Source of the DNA: a bacterium
Lineage (GTDB): Bacteria; Planctomycetota; UBA1135; UBA2386
Direction of reading: 5' to 3'
Length of the DNA stretch: 18,125 nucleotides
Assembly (NCBI GenBank): GCA_011051855.1
Contig: DRKG01000304.1
Location: 1 to 18,125, forward strand
Shown here: piece by piece, positions 6,001-12,564 of the stretch
How positions within the stretch are numbered: position 1 is the first letter of the stretch
How the letters are laid out: each line of letters begins with the position of its first letter
Translations under genes and position numbers: made by a program
The notes under the pieces: generated by a model
Told to the model about the DNA's origin: nothing
Database searches by the model: none
Seen by the model: the letters and a program-made list of their open reading frames with translations, nothing else

Positions 6001-8740
6001 GCCGGGCCACGATCTGTTGCTGACCGACGTGCGCGGTTATCCGCTCGCGGCCAGCGCCGGCCGTCCGTCCGCCGATCGCCTGCTGCAACAGGCCTACGAT
6101 CCGCCGACGATGGCCGAGCGTGAACGGGCGCTCGCCGCCGGCGAGAAGCTGCACCAGCCGGTGATCGCCCGCGAATCGTCGCCGTCGGGCGACCGCGTGG
6201 TCGGCATCGACGTGCTGCGCGATCTGCAGGAAACGCCGCGCGGCATGTTGGTGGTTGCACTGCCCGATGAACGAGCGACGCTCGATCTCGCCATCGGCAG
6301 GATTCCGGTGCGCGCCTTCTTCCTCCTGGTGGCCGGCTCGCTGGTCGTGCTGGCCGCGTTCCTGTCGTTCGTCGTCAGCGGGCGGATCAGCCGGCCGATC
6401 GAACGCCTGGAGAAGGGGGCGCAAGCGCTCTCGCGCGGCGTGTTGACGACGCGGGTGCCGAACGACGAAGGTGGTCAGGTCGGGCGTCTGACCCGCGCGT
6501 TCAACCAGATGGCCGAGGATCTGGAGGGGCGGCTCCAGGATCTGCAGGCGCTCAACCGCACGATGGGCGATCTCGCCGCCGAACACGACGAAGGGCGTGC
6601 GATCGAAGTGCTGCGTCGCTTCTGTGCCAACCATTCCGGCGCCGATGCGGTCGTCACGACGATGCTGGACGAATCGGGGGATGCGTTGGTCGTCCGCGCC
6701 GGTGGCGAGGCGCGCGGCCGGCGGATCGGGCTCGGTGGCACCTCCGTGGTGTCCCTGGTCGGGCCGTTCTGCTGCCGCGACGGCGGCGGCGGGCTGCCGG
6801 TGCCTTGGTGCGAGGCCTTGCCGCAGAGCCGCGCCGTGCTCGGCTTGCCGATCGCGTTCGCCGGCCAGACCCGCGGCGTCGTATTGCTCGGTTTCGATCT
6901 CGACGAGCCGTCGCCCGTCGACCTCGAACTGCTGAACACGGTCGTCGCCCAGGCCGCCAGCGCCTGCGAACGATCGCAGTTGCAACGCCTGGCCGTGCTC
7001 GATCCGGTCACCGGTGTGTTCGCGCCCGAGTACTTTCACGGACGCGTCGTCGATGAGGTGTCGCTCGCGCGGCACGGTGGAGAATCCTTCGCGTTGCTCG
7101 CGTTCCGGGTTTCGGAACAGAACCGCACGGCCGAACGCTTGCAGCGATTCGTCGATCTGTTGCGATCGCGATTGCCGGAGCACGCATTTGCGGGCTACGG
7201 CGGCGGCGGCCAGTTCCTGGTGGCGATGGCCCGCGTCGATCGTGCTGGCGCCGAAACCTTTCGGCAAGAGATCGCTTCGGCATGGCGATCGGAGGGGCGG
7301 AGTGTCGGCATCGAGACCGGCGTCGGCACGTTCGGCAGTGCGCTCGCGGTGTTCCCGGGTGAGGCGGCCTCGGCGGGATTCCTGTTCGAGGCGGTCCGAG
7401 CGCAACTGGCCGCCGATCCGGTGCGCGATGCCGTCGAGGCCGAATCGGATGCCAGTTTGTTGCGGGCGGGCGTGACCGCGGTCAGCGCAGCGATGCGGCC
7501 GGTCTACAGCACGCTGCGGCGGGTCGCGCCGACGGACCTGCCGATTCTGCTCGAGGGCGAGACCGGTGTCGGCAAGGAGGTGTTGACCAACCTGGTGCAC
7601 CGCTGGAGTCGGCGCTCGCGCGGCCCGCTGGTCAAGGTGCACTGCGCGTCGCTGAGCGAGACGCTGTTGGCCAGCGAGCTGTTCGGTCACGAGCGGGGGG
7701 CGTTCACCGGTGCGGATCGCCGCAAGGTCGGGCGTTTCGAGCAGGCGCATGGCGGCACGCTGTTCCTCGACGAAGTCGGCGAGATCCCGCACGACGTGCA
7801 GGTGATGCTGTTGCGCGCCCTGCAGGAAGGCGAGATCGACCGCGTCGGCGGCACCCAGGCGGTCAAGGTCGACGTGCGGGTCATCGCGGCGACCAACCGG
7901 GACATCAAGCAGATGGTCGCGAACGGGGCGTTTCGTGAGGACCTCTACTACCGGCTGCAGGGCATGGTCGTGCAGGTGCCGCCGCTGCGCGAGCGGCGCG
8001 AAGAGCTGCCGGCCCTGGTCGAGCGCTTCCGGGTCGACATCGTGCGCGCCGGCCACGCCGAAGACCGTTCGTTCTCGACCGGCGCCCTCGACGAGCTGCT
8101 GGTCCAGCCGTGGCCCGGCAACGTGCGGCAACTGCGCACGACGATCTTCCGGTCGCTGGTGCTGGCGCGCGGCCTGGTGGTCAGTGCCGACGACGTGCGG
8201 GCGGCGCTGCGCGGCAGCGCGGGCGGTTCCGACGGCATCGGTGAGGCGAGGTCCTCGGTCGACGTCCGGGCGACCGCCGAGGAGCCGCTGTACCAGATGC
8301 CGCGGGCGCCGGCGGCCGCCTCGTCGGCCCCGGCAGGGACGGATTCCGGGCGGCCCACCCCGCCGCCGGAGGCTGCGGAGATCGGGGAGGCGGCGGAATC
8401 CCAGGAATCCGAGGAATCCCAGGAAGCGCAGGCTGCCGGGAATGCCGGCGAGTTCGCCGCCGCCACCGCCGACGGAATGCGCCCGGCGGCAGCAGCCGGG
8501 GGCCCCGAGGTCGACCTCCAGCGGGTCGTCCAGAGCCTGTCCCCACGATTGTTACAACTGCTGTCGCGGGTCCGGGAGTCGGGGCGCTACACGACCCAGG
8601 ATCACATGGCCAGTTGTGGCATTTCCCACCGCACTGCGCTGCGGGATCTGCAAGCCCTTGTTCAGAAAGGCCTTGTGGAGCGCGTGGGCTCGCGTCGAGG
8701 CGCCTATTATCGGCCATCTTCGCTGGTGGCGGATTTGTGA
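3011..8740 (+). CDS. Membrane-bound multidomain sigma-54 activator: CBM9-like sensor, HAMP, GAF-like, degenerate GGDEF, AAA+, winged helix
   Basis: The 1909-residue protein should sense something outside the inner membrane and remodel sigma-54 RNA polymerase inside. A signal peptide (MLRLFAVLIWLASSAWA) supports the ATG at 3011. Residues 30-228 resemble a CBM9/DOMON sandwich (VDGELSEW, DNNRLYLAGTVRDD). Membrane segments lie near 251-271, 283-303, 789-812, 819-842 and 1102-1124; basic loops between pairs fit the positive-inside rule and leave periplasmic parts 19-250, 304-788 and 843-1101. HAMP spans about 1123-1178, a GAF-like domain about 1180-1325, and a GGDEF-like fold 1326-1475 with GGGQF in place of GGDEF. 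The AAA+ domain is intact: Walker A GETGVGKE 1516-1523, GAFTGA 1563-1568, Walker B LFLDE 1584-1588. A disordered linker (1735-1835) precedes a winged helix (1838-1905), not the usual Fis-type HTH. AAA+ identity is certain; CBM9, GAF and GGDEF calls are by eye. The gene starts 87 bp after pnp. Confidence 0.93.
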   Translation: MLRLFAVLIWLASSAWAAPQAPGELAIRHFTPVVDGELSEWKSFEPISFRRDQVFEGAARWRGVKDASADFLVSWDNNRLYLAGTVRDDQNTGGEVGQDEVDCIELHLGPGGDDAGGRAACRVLRLFPLQAHRPWAWGGGERAAPEEPLQPVAQLAGITVVGRATTAGGYTFEAAIPFHHFPMLQPGATRLAFDLVLRDHDRGGGPTSLSWSRGDPFAAAPQGRLRLPSPGLLAPTETVAPLLSGELLSDLPYLLVPILALVVLVLLLRLWGRIRGRVRWLRTAMVVTGVATFLIGLWLPRLMISWRAADQQERLEGRLTNLQRMLPLLEGGTLESYRGASRDRAVVDLVSGRSIVRQRYTSYRSLVDVAPARFGPPTRTFDDLPVRCYWLPLGVEHPASFQFDPPLQGTELHLVVARPYSPSLALGTEPSDFPRLDLELDDGRTKQQRGIELNLPFTDATSLGREFWVACVVSIDIGPELRSLTVAGSGDPELRLVGMSRQSVGGDIAPLSLGEPTRDGVLTDLRGPYPQDAGIELAPGATATVTIPEQDDPPEQLWLFYRGVYPRLPTSNPGARVAEVSLHFADGRQKRTIVLEHQVSMFYELAVHNTRDDPPADSPVSIALTWVDESQERHINVGYPVRDLPSDTSVSAIEFTNHSDYRVRFRSVVFVDERAVSPQDPPDSPLEREGHLRRLKSEALAELGSTVISIYRNGELSESTLPADQRQDVQGLPRSIAADTSRVAAVLPDGDRRLTVFAPLRGDGWDGAVLAISSTDEEWAESVRFANRLGLLLCLLSTPFLLVLLSELLAVVTNLRFRLMTVMSVASLAPLGLLSLVLVQVLESGHATELEEGVRTTVRSAMARLADEKEGVRASARQWLQDLVTLAASKLAEAERPTSSGVAEELQNLLSGQLPPEWRGGFLRLEWQPKDGGEPVVVVAGDERMVRAEAPARLDPGLFMQWGQLMLGVRAEQVAPPGSFALTAGRPLDGELLGALAPGHDLLLTDVRGYPLAASAGRPSADRLLQQAYDPPTMAERERALAAGEKLHQPVIARESSPSGDRVVGIDVLRDLQETPRGMLVVALPDERATLDLAIGRIPVRAFFLLVAGSLVVLAAFLSFVVSGRISRPIERLEKGAQALSRGVLTTRVPNDEGGQVGRLTRAFNQMAEDLEGRLQDLQALNRTMGDLAAEHDEGRAIEVLRRFCANHSGADAVVTTMLDESGDALVVRAGGEARGRRIGLGGTSVVSLVGPFCCRDGGGGLPVPWCEALPQSRAVLGLPIAFAGQTRGVVLLGFDLDEPSPVDLELLNTVVAQAASACERSQLQRLAVLDPVTGVFAPEYFHGRVVDEVSLARHGGESFALLAFRVSEQNRTAERLQRFVDLLRSRLPEHAFAGYGGGGQFLVAMARVDRAGAETFRQEIASAWRSEGRSVGIETGVGTFGSALAVFPGEAASAGFLFEAVRAQLAADPVRDAVEAESDASLLRAGVTAVSAAMRPVYSTLRRVAPTDLPILLEGETGVGKEVLTNLVHRWSRRSRGPLVKVHCASLSETLLASELFGHERGAFTGADRRKVGRFEQAHGGTLFLDEVGEIPHDVQVMLLRALQEGEIDRVGGTQAVKVDVRVIAATNRDIKQMVANGAFREDLYYRLQGMVVQVPPLRERREELPALVERFRVDIVRAGHAEDRSFSTGALDELLVQPWPGNVRQLRTTIFRSLVLARGLVVSADDVRAALRGSAGGSDGIGEARSSVDVRATAEEPLYQMPRAPAAASSAPAGTDSGRPTPPPEAAEIGEAAESQESEESQEAQAAGNAGEFAAATADGMRPAAAAGGPEVDLQRVVQSLSPRLLQLLSRVRESGRYTTQDHMASCGISHRTALRDLQALVQKGLVERVGSRRGAYYRPSSLVADL
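8395..8430 (+). repeat. Four tandem 9-bp units in the activator linker
   Basis: The units GGAATCCCA, GGAATCCGA, GGAATCCCA and GGAAGCGCA follow head to tail and encode ESQ-ESE-ESQ-EAQ. They sit in the Ala/Pro/Glu-rich linker between the AAA+ and winged-helix domains. Changes in copy number would stay in frame and only alter linker length. Confidence 0.85.
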
Positions 8741-8977
8741 TCGGCTCGCGGCCGGTGATGACCGAAAGTTTCCACTGGCTCTCCACTGCCTGGCCGATTA
8801 GTTTTTTTGACTCGTAGGCGACCTTCCTGCAACGGTTTGCCGTTCCAACCGTCTGATGGCCGAATGGTTGGACCGGGGCTTGCTCAGGTGGCAAGCCGCG
8901 GTTGGCCGATTGCCAGACTGGGTCTTACCAAGCTGGATCTCAGGCATGAGTGTGAGCCCCGGCCGCGCTGGATCGAA
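8741..8977. other. 237-bp gap between the activator gene and the small secreted-protein gene
   Basis: No RNA gene or convincing coding region is visible here. A run of seven T lies at 8802-8808, but the hairpins before it are weak (three or four base pairs), so intrinsic termination is not well supported. TTGACT at 8807-8812 resembles a -35 element but no good -10 follows at 16-18 bp. TGGCAAG at 8889 resembles the -24 half of a sigma-54 promoter, but the TTGG that follows is about 2 bp too far away and lacks the GC. If a promoter for 8978 exists, it is probably here. Confidence 0.5.
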
Positions 8978-9358
8978 ATGCGAAAGGAACTGCTAGCCTC
9001 CCTGTTCTCGGTGGTCGTGCTCTGCGCGACCGCCTCCGCCCAGGTGACCCTGCGTCGCGGAGCCGTCGTCTACCACGGCAGTTCGGCCAACACGACCGCG
9101 CCCGCGACCATCAAGGAGAAGCGGGTGCGCGCTGCGACCCCGGAGTGGAAGAAGATCGAGGACCTCGGCATCGACCCTACCTCGGCACGCGGGAAGCAGT
9201 TGATCACCAAGATGAACAAGCGCATTCGGGCTGCGGTGAAGGCGGTCGCCGACAGCGAGGGGCGTGACATGGTGACGCGCAAGAAGGATCTGAAGGACGA
9301 CCGTGGCCGCGAAGTCGTGGATCTGACCGACCTCGTCATCGCCGAGCTGGAGAGTTAG
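8978..9358 (+). CDS. Small secreted protein with a Skp/OmpH-like C-terminal segment
   Basis: The product is 126 residues with a clear signal peptide, MRKELLASLFSVVVLCATASA, probably cleaved before Gln. I chose the ATG at 8978 because it places the signal peptide at the N-terminus; the frame is open further upstream to 8807, but that extension reads as non-coding. The mature part starts VTLRRGAVVYHG and continues as a charged, probably helical region. The end (IRAAVKAVADSEGRD, DMV, VVDLTDLVIAELES) resembles the C-terminal helix and strand of Skp/OmpH periplasmic chaperones (AIKKVAEEKGYDLV, DITDEVI). The long coiled-coil arms of Skp are absent at this length. It precedes the secretin gene, where a periplasmic helper would make sense. 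The secreted call is strong; the Skp link is tentative. Confidence 0.8.
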   Translation: MRKELLASLFSVVVLCATASAQVTLRRGAVVYHGSSANTTAPATIKEKRVRAATPEWKKIEDLGIDPTSARGKQLITKMNKRIRAAVKAVADSEGRDMVTRKKDLKDDRGREVVDLTDLVIAELES

Positions 9359-9365
9359 TCGTTCC

Positions 9366-9390
9366 GACCGGGGTGGCGCCGACCCCGGTC
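9366..9390. terminator. Perfect 9-bp GC-rich hairpin just after the small secreted-protein gene
   Basis: GACCGGGGT (9366-9374) pairs exactly with ACCCCGGTC (9382-9390) around a 7-nt loop, starting 8 nt after the stop codon. No T-run follows, so it is either a hairpin-only terminator or an RNA-stability element between this gene and the secretin gene. A GTG at 9373 that could start the secretin frame lies inside the stem, which argues against that start. Confidence 0.5.
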
Positions 9391-9453
9391 ACCCCCGTGC
9401 TCCCCGGCGAAATCAGTCGCCAACGCAGGCGATGTGATCCAGAATCTGGTTCC

Positions 9454-10956
9454 GTGCGTCGCCCTCACCCGCAGGCATCCCGTCAGACTCCGGCTCCTCT
9501 GGCCCCGGCGATTCTGGCCCTGGCGCTGCCGATGGTCGCGTTCGGCTGTGTCAGTGCCGGCCCGCCCCGAAAGATCGGAGAGACCCTCGTCACGGGGGAA
9601 GTGCTCGCTGGCGGCGCCGGCGGCGCCGGCCCGATCGCGTGGACGCTCGACGCCGGGGCGGCGGCGGGGCCGAGGCCTGCCACGGGGGCGCGCTCGACGC
9701 AGGATCCCCAGGGGCAGGATGAGACCCCCGAGCAGCGCGACGCCCGCCTGCGGCTACAGTTCGGCAGCAACGTGCTGATCGCCGCCGACGGTTCGGTGAC
9801 CAAACAGTACTTCCTCGCCGGCGATCTGGCGCAGACGTTCCTGAAGCTGATCGCGCCGATCTCGCCCGACAAGCCGCCAGACACCGCGCGCAAGCCGCTG
9901 ACGCCACCCAAGCCCGGCACCAGGATCGGCGGGCCGACCGCGACCAGCGTGCTCGGGCGCATGCTGCGCCAGCACGAGGTCGAGATCACCTACGTGCCGG
10001 ACTTCGAGGTGCTGACCGGAGCACCGCTCGTCGACACCAGCAAGAAGCCGCTGGTCACCGGGGCTCCCGTCAACAGCAGCTACAACAACGCGCCGGGCGT
10101 GTCGCTCGCCCTGGTGACCGCGCAGCCTGCCGCGCTGGCCGCGTTCGAGGCTGCGCTCGACCTGTTCTACACCAGCATCCCGCAGATCGAGATCAGCGTG
10201 TTGGTGGTCGAATACAACACCGGGGATGCGCTGTCGTTCGGCGTTGCGCAGGTCGACAGCAACACGCCGATCCTCGGCAACCTCACCAGCAGCCAGTTGG
10301 TGCGCAACTACACGTCGGCGTTCCAGGCCAGCCAGCCGATCATCGGCGTGTCGCCGGTGGCCGACATCGGCCGGTTCGCACTCGGGGGTATCCACGATGC
10401 CTGGGAACTCAACGCGCTGATCGAGGTGCTCGAGGCCAACAACCTCGCCGACATCTCGAGTTCGCCGAAGCTGACCGTGCGCAACGGCGGCGTCGCGGCG
10501 ATCTCGACGCTGACCGAGGTGCCGTTTCCGCAGGCCAAGTTCAACCAGCTCGGCGCCGAAGTGGCGACCAACATCACCTTCAAGCCGATCGGCGTGCGGA
10601 TGAACATCATTCCGGTCATCGCCGGCACCGATTCGGTGATCTTGCAGGTGTTCGCCGACGTTTCGGCGGTCACGGGCTTTGCCGACACCGAGCCGATCGT
10701 GACGCCGATCACCAGTCAGCGCACGGCGGTCACCACCGTCTACCTCAAGGATGGCCACACCCTGGTGATCGGCGGGCTGAAGTCGAAGACTCTGTTCGAG
10801 AACGAGACCAAGGTGCCGATCCTCGGCGACATCCCGATCCTCGGCTTCCTGTTCCGCTCGAGTTCGACGGTGCGCAACGAGACCACGGTGGAGTTCCACA
10901 TCACGCCGCGCATCGTCATGGACCGGGGATCGCCGAGCCTGGGATCACCTTTCTGA
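9454..10956 (+). CDS. Secretin-family outer-membrane channel, GspD-like, with lipoprotein-type leader
   Basis: Secretins form the large outer-membrane ring of type II/III secretion and type IV pilus machines. The C-terminal half is diagnostic: a segment near residue 332 (ADISSSPKLTVRNGG), then TLTEVPFPQ, and the signature VPILGDIPILGFLFRS at about residue 454. The product is about 500 residues, shorter than usual for GspD (about 650). Only a reduced N-domain region (roughly 100-220) precedes the secretin domain, with a Pro/Lys-rich stretch I could not match to N1-N3 modules. I chose GTG 9454 because it gives a basic n-region, the hydrophobic stretch APAILALALPMVAFG and then Cys32, a loose lipobox (AFGC). 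The frame is open from GTG 9373. A GspK-like gene follows 58 bp downstream, favouring type II secretion. The start is uncertain. Confidence 0.9.
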   Translation: MRRPHPQASRQTPAPLAPAILALALPMVAFGCVSAGPPRKIGETLVTGEVLAGGAGGAGPIAWTLDAGAAAGPRPATGARSTQDPQGQDETPEQRDARLRLQFGSNVLIAADGSVTKQYFLAGDLAQTFLKLIAPISPDKPPDTARKPLTPPKPGTRIGGPTATSVLGRMLRQHEVEITYVPDFEVLTGAPLVDTSKKPLVTGAPVNSSYNNAPGVSLALVTAQPAALAAFEAALDLFYTSIPQIEISVLVVEYNTGDALSFGVAQVDSNTPILGNLTSSQLVRNYTSAFQASQPIIGVSPVADIGRFALGGIHDAWELNALIEVLEANNLADISSSPKLTVRNGGVAAISTLTEVPFPQAKFNQLGAEVATNITFKPIGVRMNIIPVIAGTDSVILQVFADVSAVTGFADTEPIVTPITSQRTAVTTVYLKDGHTLVIGGLKSKTLFENETKVPILGDIPILGFLFRSSSTVRNETTVEFHITPRIVMDRGSPSLGSPF

Positions 10957-11014
10957 CTCCGCAGTTCGGCCCCGGCGGAAGGAAGCAGCTATCATCGGCG
11001 TCCGAGACCTGCCG

Positions 11015-12550
11015 ATGTCGACTCCTCTCCAGTGCCAGAAACCGACTCTGACCGGTGCCGTCGCCGTCGCCGTCGCCGCCGAGCGGCAGCGCGGCGTCGC
11101 GCTGGTGATGGCGCTGATCTTTTCGATCCTGCTCTACATCCTGGTCGCCGAACTGGTCGTGTCGAGCCGCATGGTGCGCGCGACCGGCGAGAACGACGCG
11201 CTGCTGGCGCGGATGCGCACGCAGATGTACTTCCAGTTGATCGAGGCCGAGGACAAGCTGCTGGCGGACCTGGCCGGCGCGGCGGCGGGTGGCGGGGATC
11301 CGACCGCGAACTGCGATTCGAGCCGTGATGCTTGGTTCGAGCCGGTCGGGCACCCGGACAACGATCTGACGACCTACGTCTGGATCGAAGACGAGAACCG
11401 CAAGTTCAACCTGCTGACGATTTGGAGCCCCGACGAGGACTTCGCCAACGACATGCAGGAAGGGCTGACGCGGCTGATCGACACGATGCGCGAGGACACC
11501 GAGTTCGACGTGCCCGGCAGCGACGCGGCGCTGATCGTGCAGGAGATCCTCGAGTGGGGCCGCCGGCCGGACACGACCCAGATGCCGACACCGCGGCTGA
11601 AGAGCGACGACGAGGAAAGGCCGGATCTGCACATCCCGTTGCACCTCGACGAGCTGATGATGCTGCGCTCGATCGACGAAGACCTGTTCTTCGACAAGGT
11701 CATCGACGAACGCTGGTATCCGGGCCTCGAATCGCTGCTGACGATCTGGACGTCCTTGGTCAAGGATCCGGGCGACCCCGAGAAGGTCGCGCGCCAGCGC
11801 GCGATCGCCGAGGCACGCGGCGAGCGGGTCGAGGAGGAGCCGGCTGCAGGTGAACCGGCTGCCGGTGCTGCGGCGGCCAACGGCGAGGAGCAGGGGCCGC
11901 GGCAACCCGAGGGACTCGGCATCCACGTAAACGTCAACACCGCGACGTGGCCGGTGCTGCGTGCTCTGTGGGATCCGAGTCGGGTGCCCGACCGCATCAT
12001 CGACGCGATCATCCGCTACCGGAACGAGATCGACGAAGAAGCGACCGAGGCCGCCGCGGAGGAAGGGGCGGTCGAGTCGTCGGATTTCGGCGACATGCGC
12101 CTCGGCGAGCAGCCGTTGCGCAGATTCTTCGAGACGCTCGACGACCTCGAGAACGTCGAGGAGTTCGCGCAGATCCCGGACGAAGAGGTCAAGGCGGAGA
12201 TCAAGCGGGGGCTGACGACCAACAGCGAGGTGTTCTCGATCCACCTGGCGACGCTGTTCAAGCGCAACGACAGCGAGCGGCACCGCGTCTACCTGCTGCG
12301 CCGGGCGCGCTCGATCGTGTTGCGGCTCGACGAGGGGGACGAAGGCAAGATCGTACCACTGATCCCGTTCGAGGAACGAGTCGGTGTGCGCGTGCAGCCG
12401 GTCGAGATGCAGAACGACCGCGACTTCGATCTGCGCGAACGCTACCTGGAGATGGATCAGTTCGCGCAGGAGGAGCGGGCCTGGAACCCCTTCCTGATCG
12501 ATTTCTACCTGCCGGCATACGTGCGCGAAGAGTTCTTCAGCTACCGCTGA
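11015..12550 (+). CDS. gspK: Type II secretion minor pseudopilin GspK
   Basis: GspK sits at the tip of the type II secretion pseudopilus. The 511-residue product has a 27-residue leader ending in RQRG, then VALVMALIFSILLYILVAEL, a prepilin-like helix. It lacks Glu at position +5, as is usual for GspK. After the helix, YVWIEDENRKFNLLTIW matches the family's early D/E-x-x-x-K-x-N-L motif. HVNVNTATWPVLRAL near residue 304, followed by IIDAIIRYRNE, is the family's helix-hairpin segment. It is longer than typical GspK (about 330 residues). Extra length lies in an Ala/Glu/Pro/Gly-rich insert (about 268-298) and an acidic insert after RYRNE. The ATG at 11015 has no clear Shine-Dalgarno. The leader includes three tandem GCCGTC units, encoding AVAVAV. 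The secretin gene precedes it and tetR starts 14 bp after its stop. Confidence 0.85.
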   Translation: MSTPLQCQKPTLTGAVAVAVAAERQRGVALVMALIFSILLYILVAELVVSSRMVRATGENDALLARMRTQMYFQLIEAEDKLLADLAGAAAGGGDPTANCDSSRDAWFEPVGHPDNDLTTYVWIEDENRKFNLLTIWSPDEDFANDMQEGLTRLIDTMREDTEFDVPGSDAALIVQEILEWGRRPDTTQMPTPRLKSDDEERPDLHIPLHLDELMMLRSIDEDLFFDKVIDERWYPGLESLLTIWTSLVKDPGDPEKVARQRAIAEARGERVEEEPAAGEPAAGAAAANGEEQGPRQPEGLGIHVNVNTATWPVLRALWDPSRVPDRIIDAIIRYRNEIDEEATEAAAEEGAVESSDFGDMRLGEQPLRRFFETLDDLENVEEFAQIPDEEVKAEIKRGLTTNSEVFSIHLATLFKRNDSERHRVYLLRRARSIVLRLDEGDEGKIVPLIPFEERVGVRVQPVEMQNDRDFDLRERYLEMDQFAQEERAWNPFLIDFYLPAYVREEFFSYR

Positions 12551-12564
12551 GCGACGGGCCGCCG

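Noticed and set aside
4862..8131. A 1089-residue open frame on the minus strand opposite the activator
   Set aside because: The plus-strand frame carries recognisable domains throughout. The antisense product is Arg/His/Gln-rich without any motif, a common shadow in GC-rich DNA.
8802..8812. T7 run as an intrinsic terminator, or TTGACT as a -35 box
   Set aside because: Only three- to four-base stems precede the T-run, and no TATAAT-like sequence follows TTGACT at 16-18 bp.
8889..8907. Possible sigma-54 promoter (TGGCAAG followed by TTGG)
   Set aside because: The -12 half is about 2 bp too far downstream and lacks the GC of TTGC; sigma-54 promoters tolerate little spacing change.
9373..9453. 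Upstream GTG start for the secretin
   Set aside because: It lies inside the 9366-9390 hairpin and puts 27 uncharacteristic residues before a normal basic n-region and hydrophobic leader. It cannot be fully excluded.
9754..10899. A 381-residue minus-strand frame opposite the secretin
   Set aside because: The plus strand holds the secretin signature; the antisense product has only charged low-complexity sequence.
10990..10995. TATCAT as a -10 element before gspK
   Set aside because: No -35-like hexamer lies 16-18 bp upstream; a five-of-six match alone is weak.
11057..11080. GCCGTC tandem units as a phase-variation tract
   Set aside because: Only three exact 6-bp units occur and they stay in frame, so length change would not switch gspK off.
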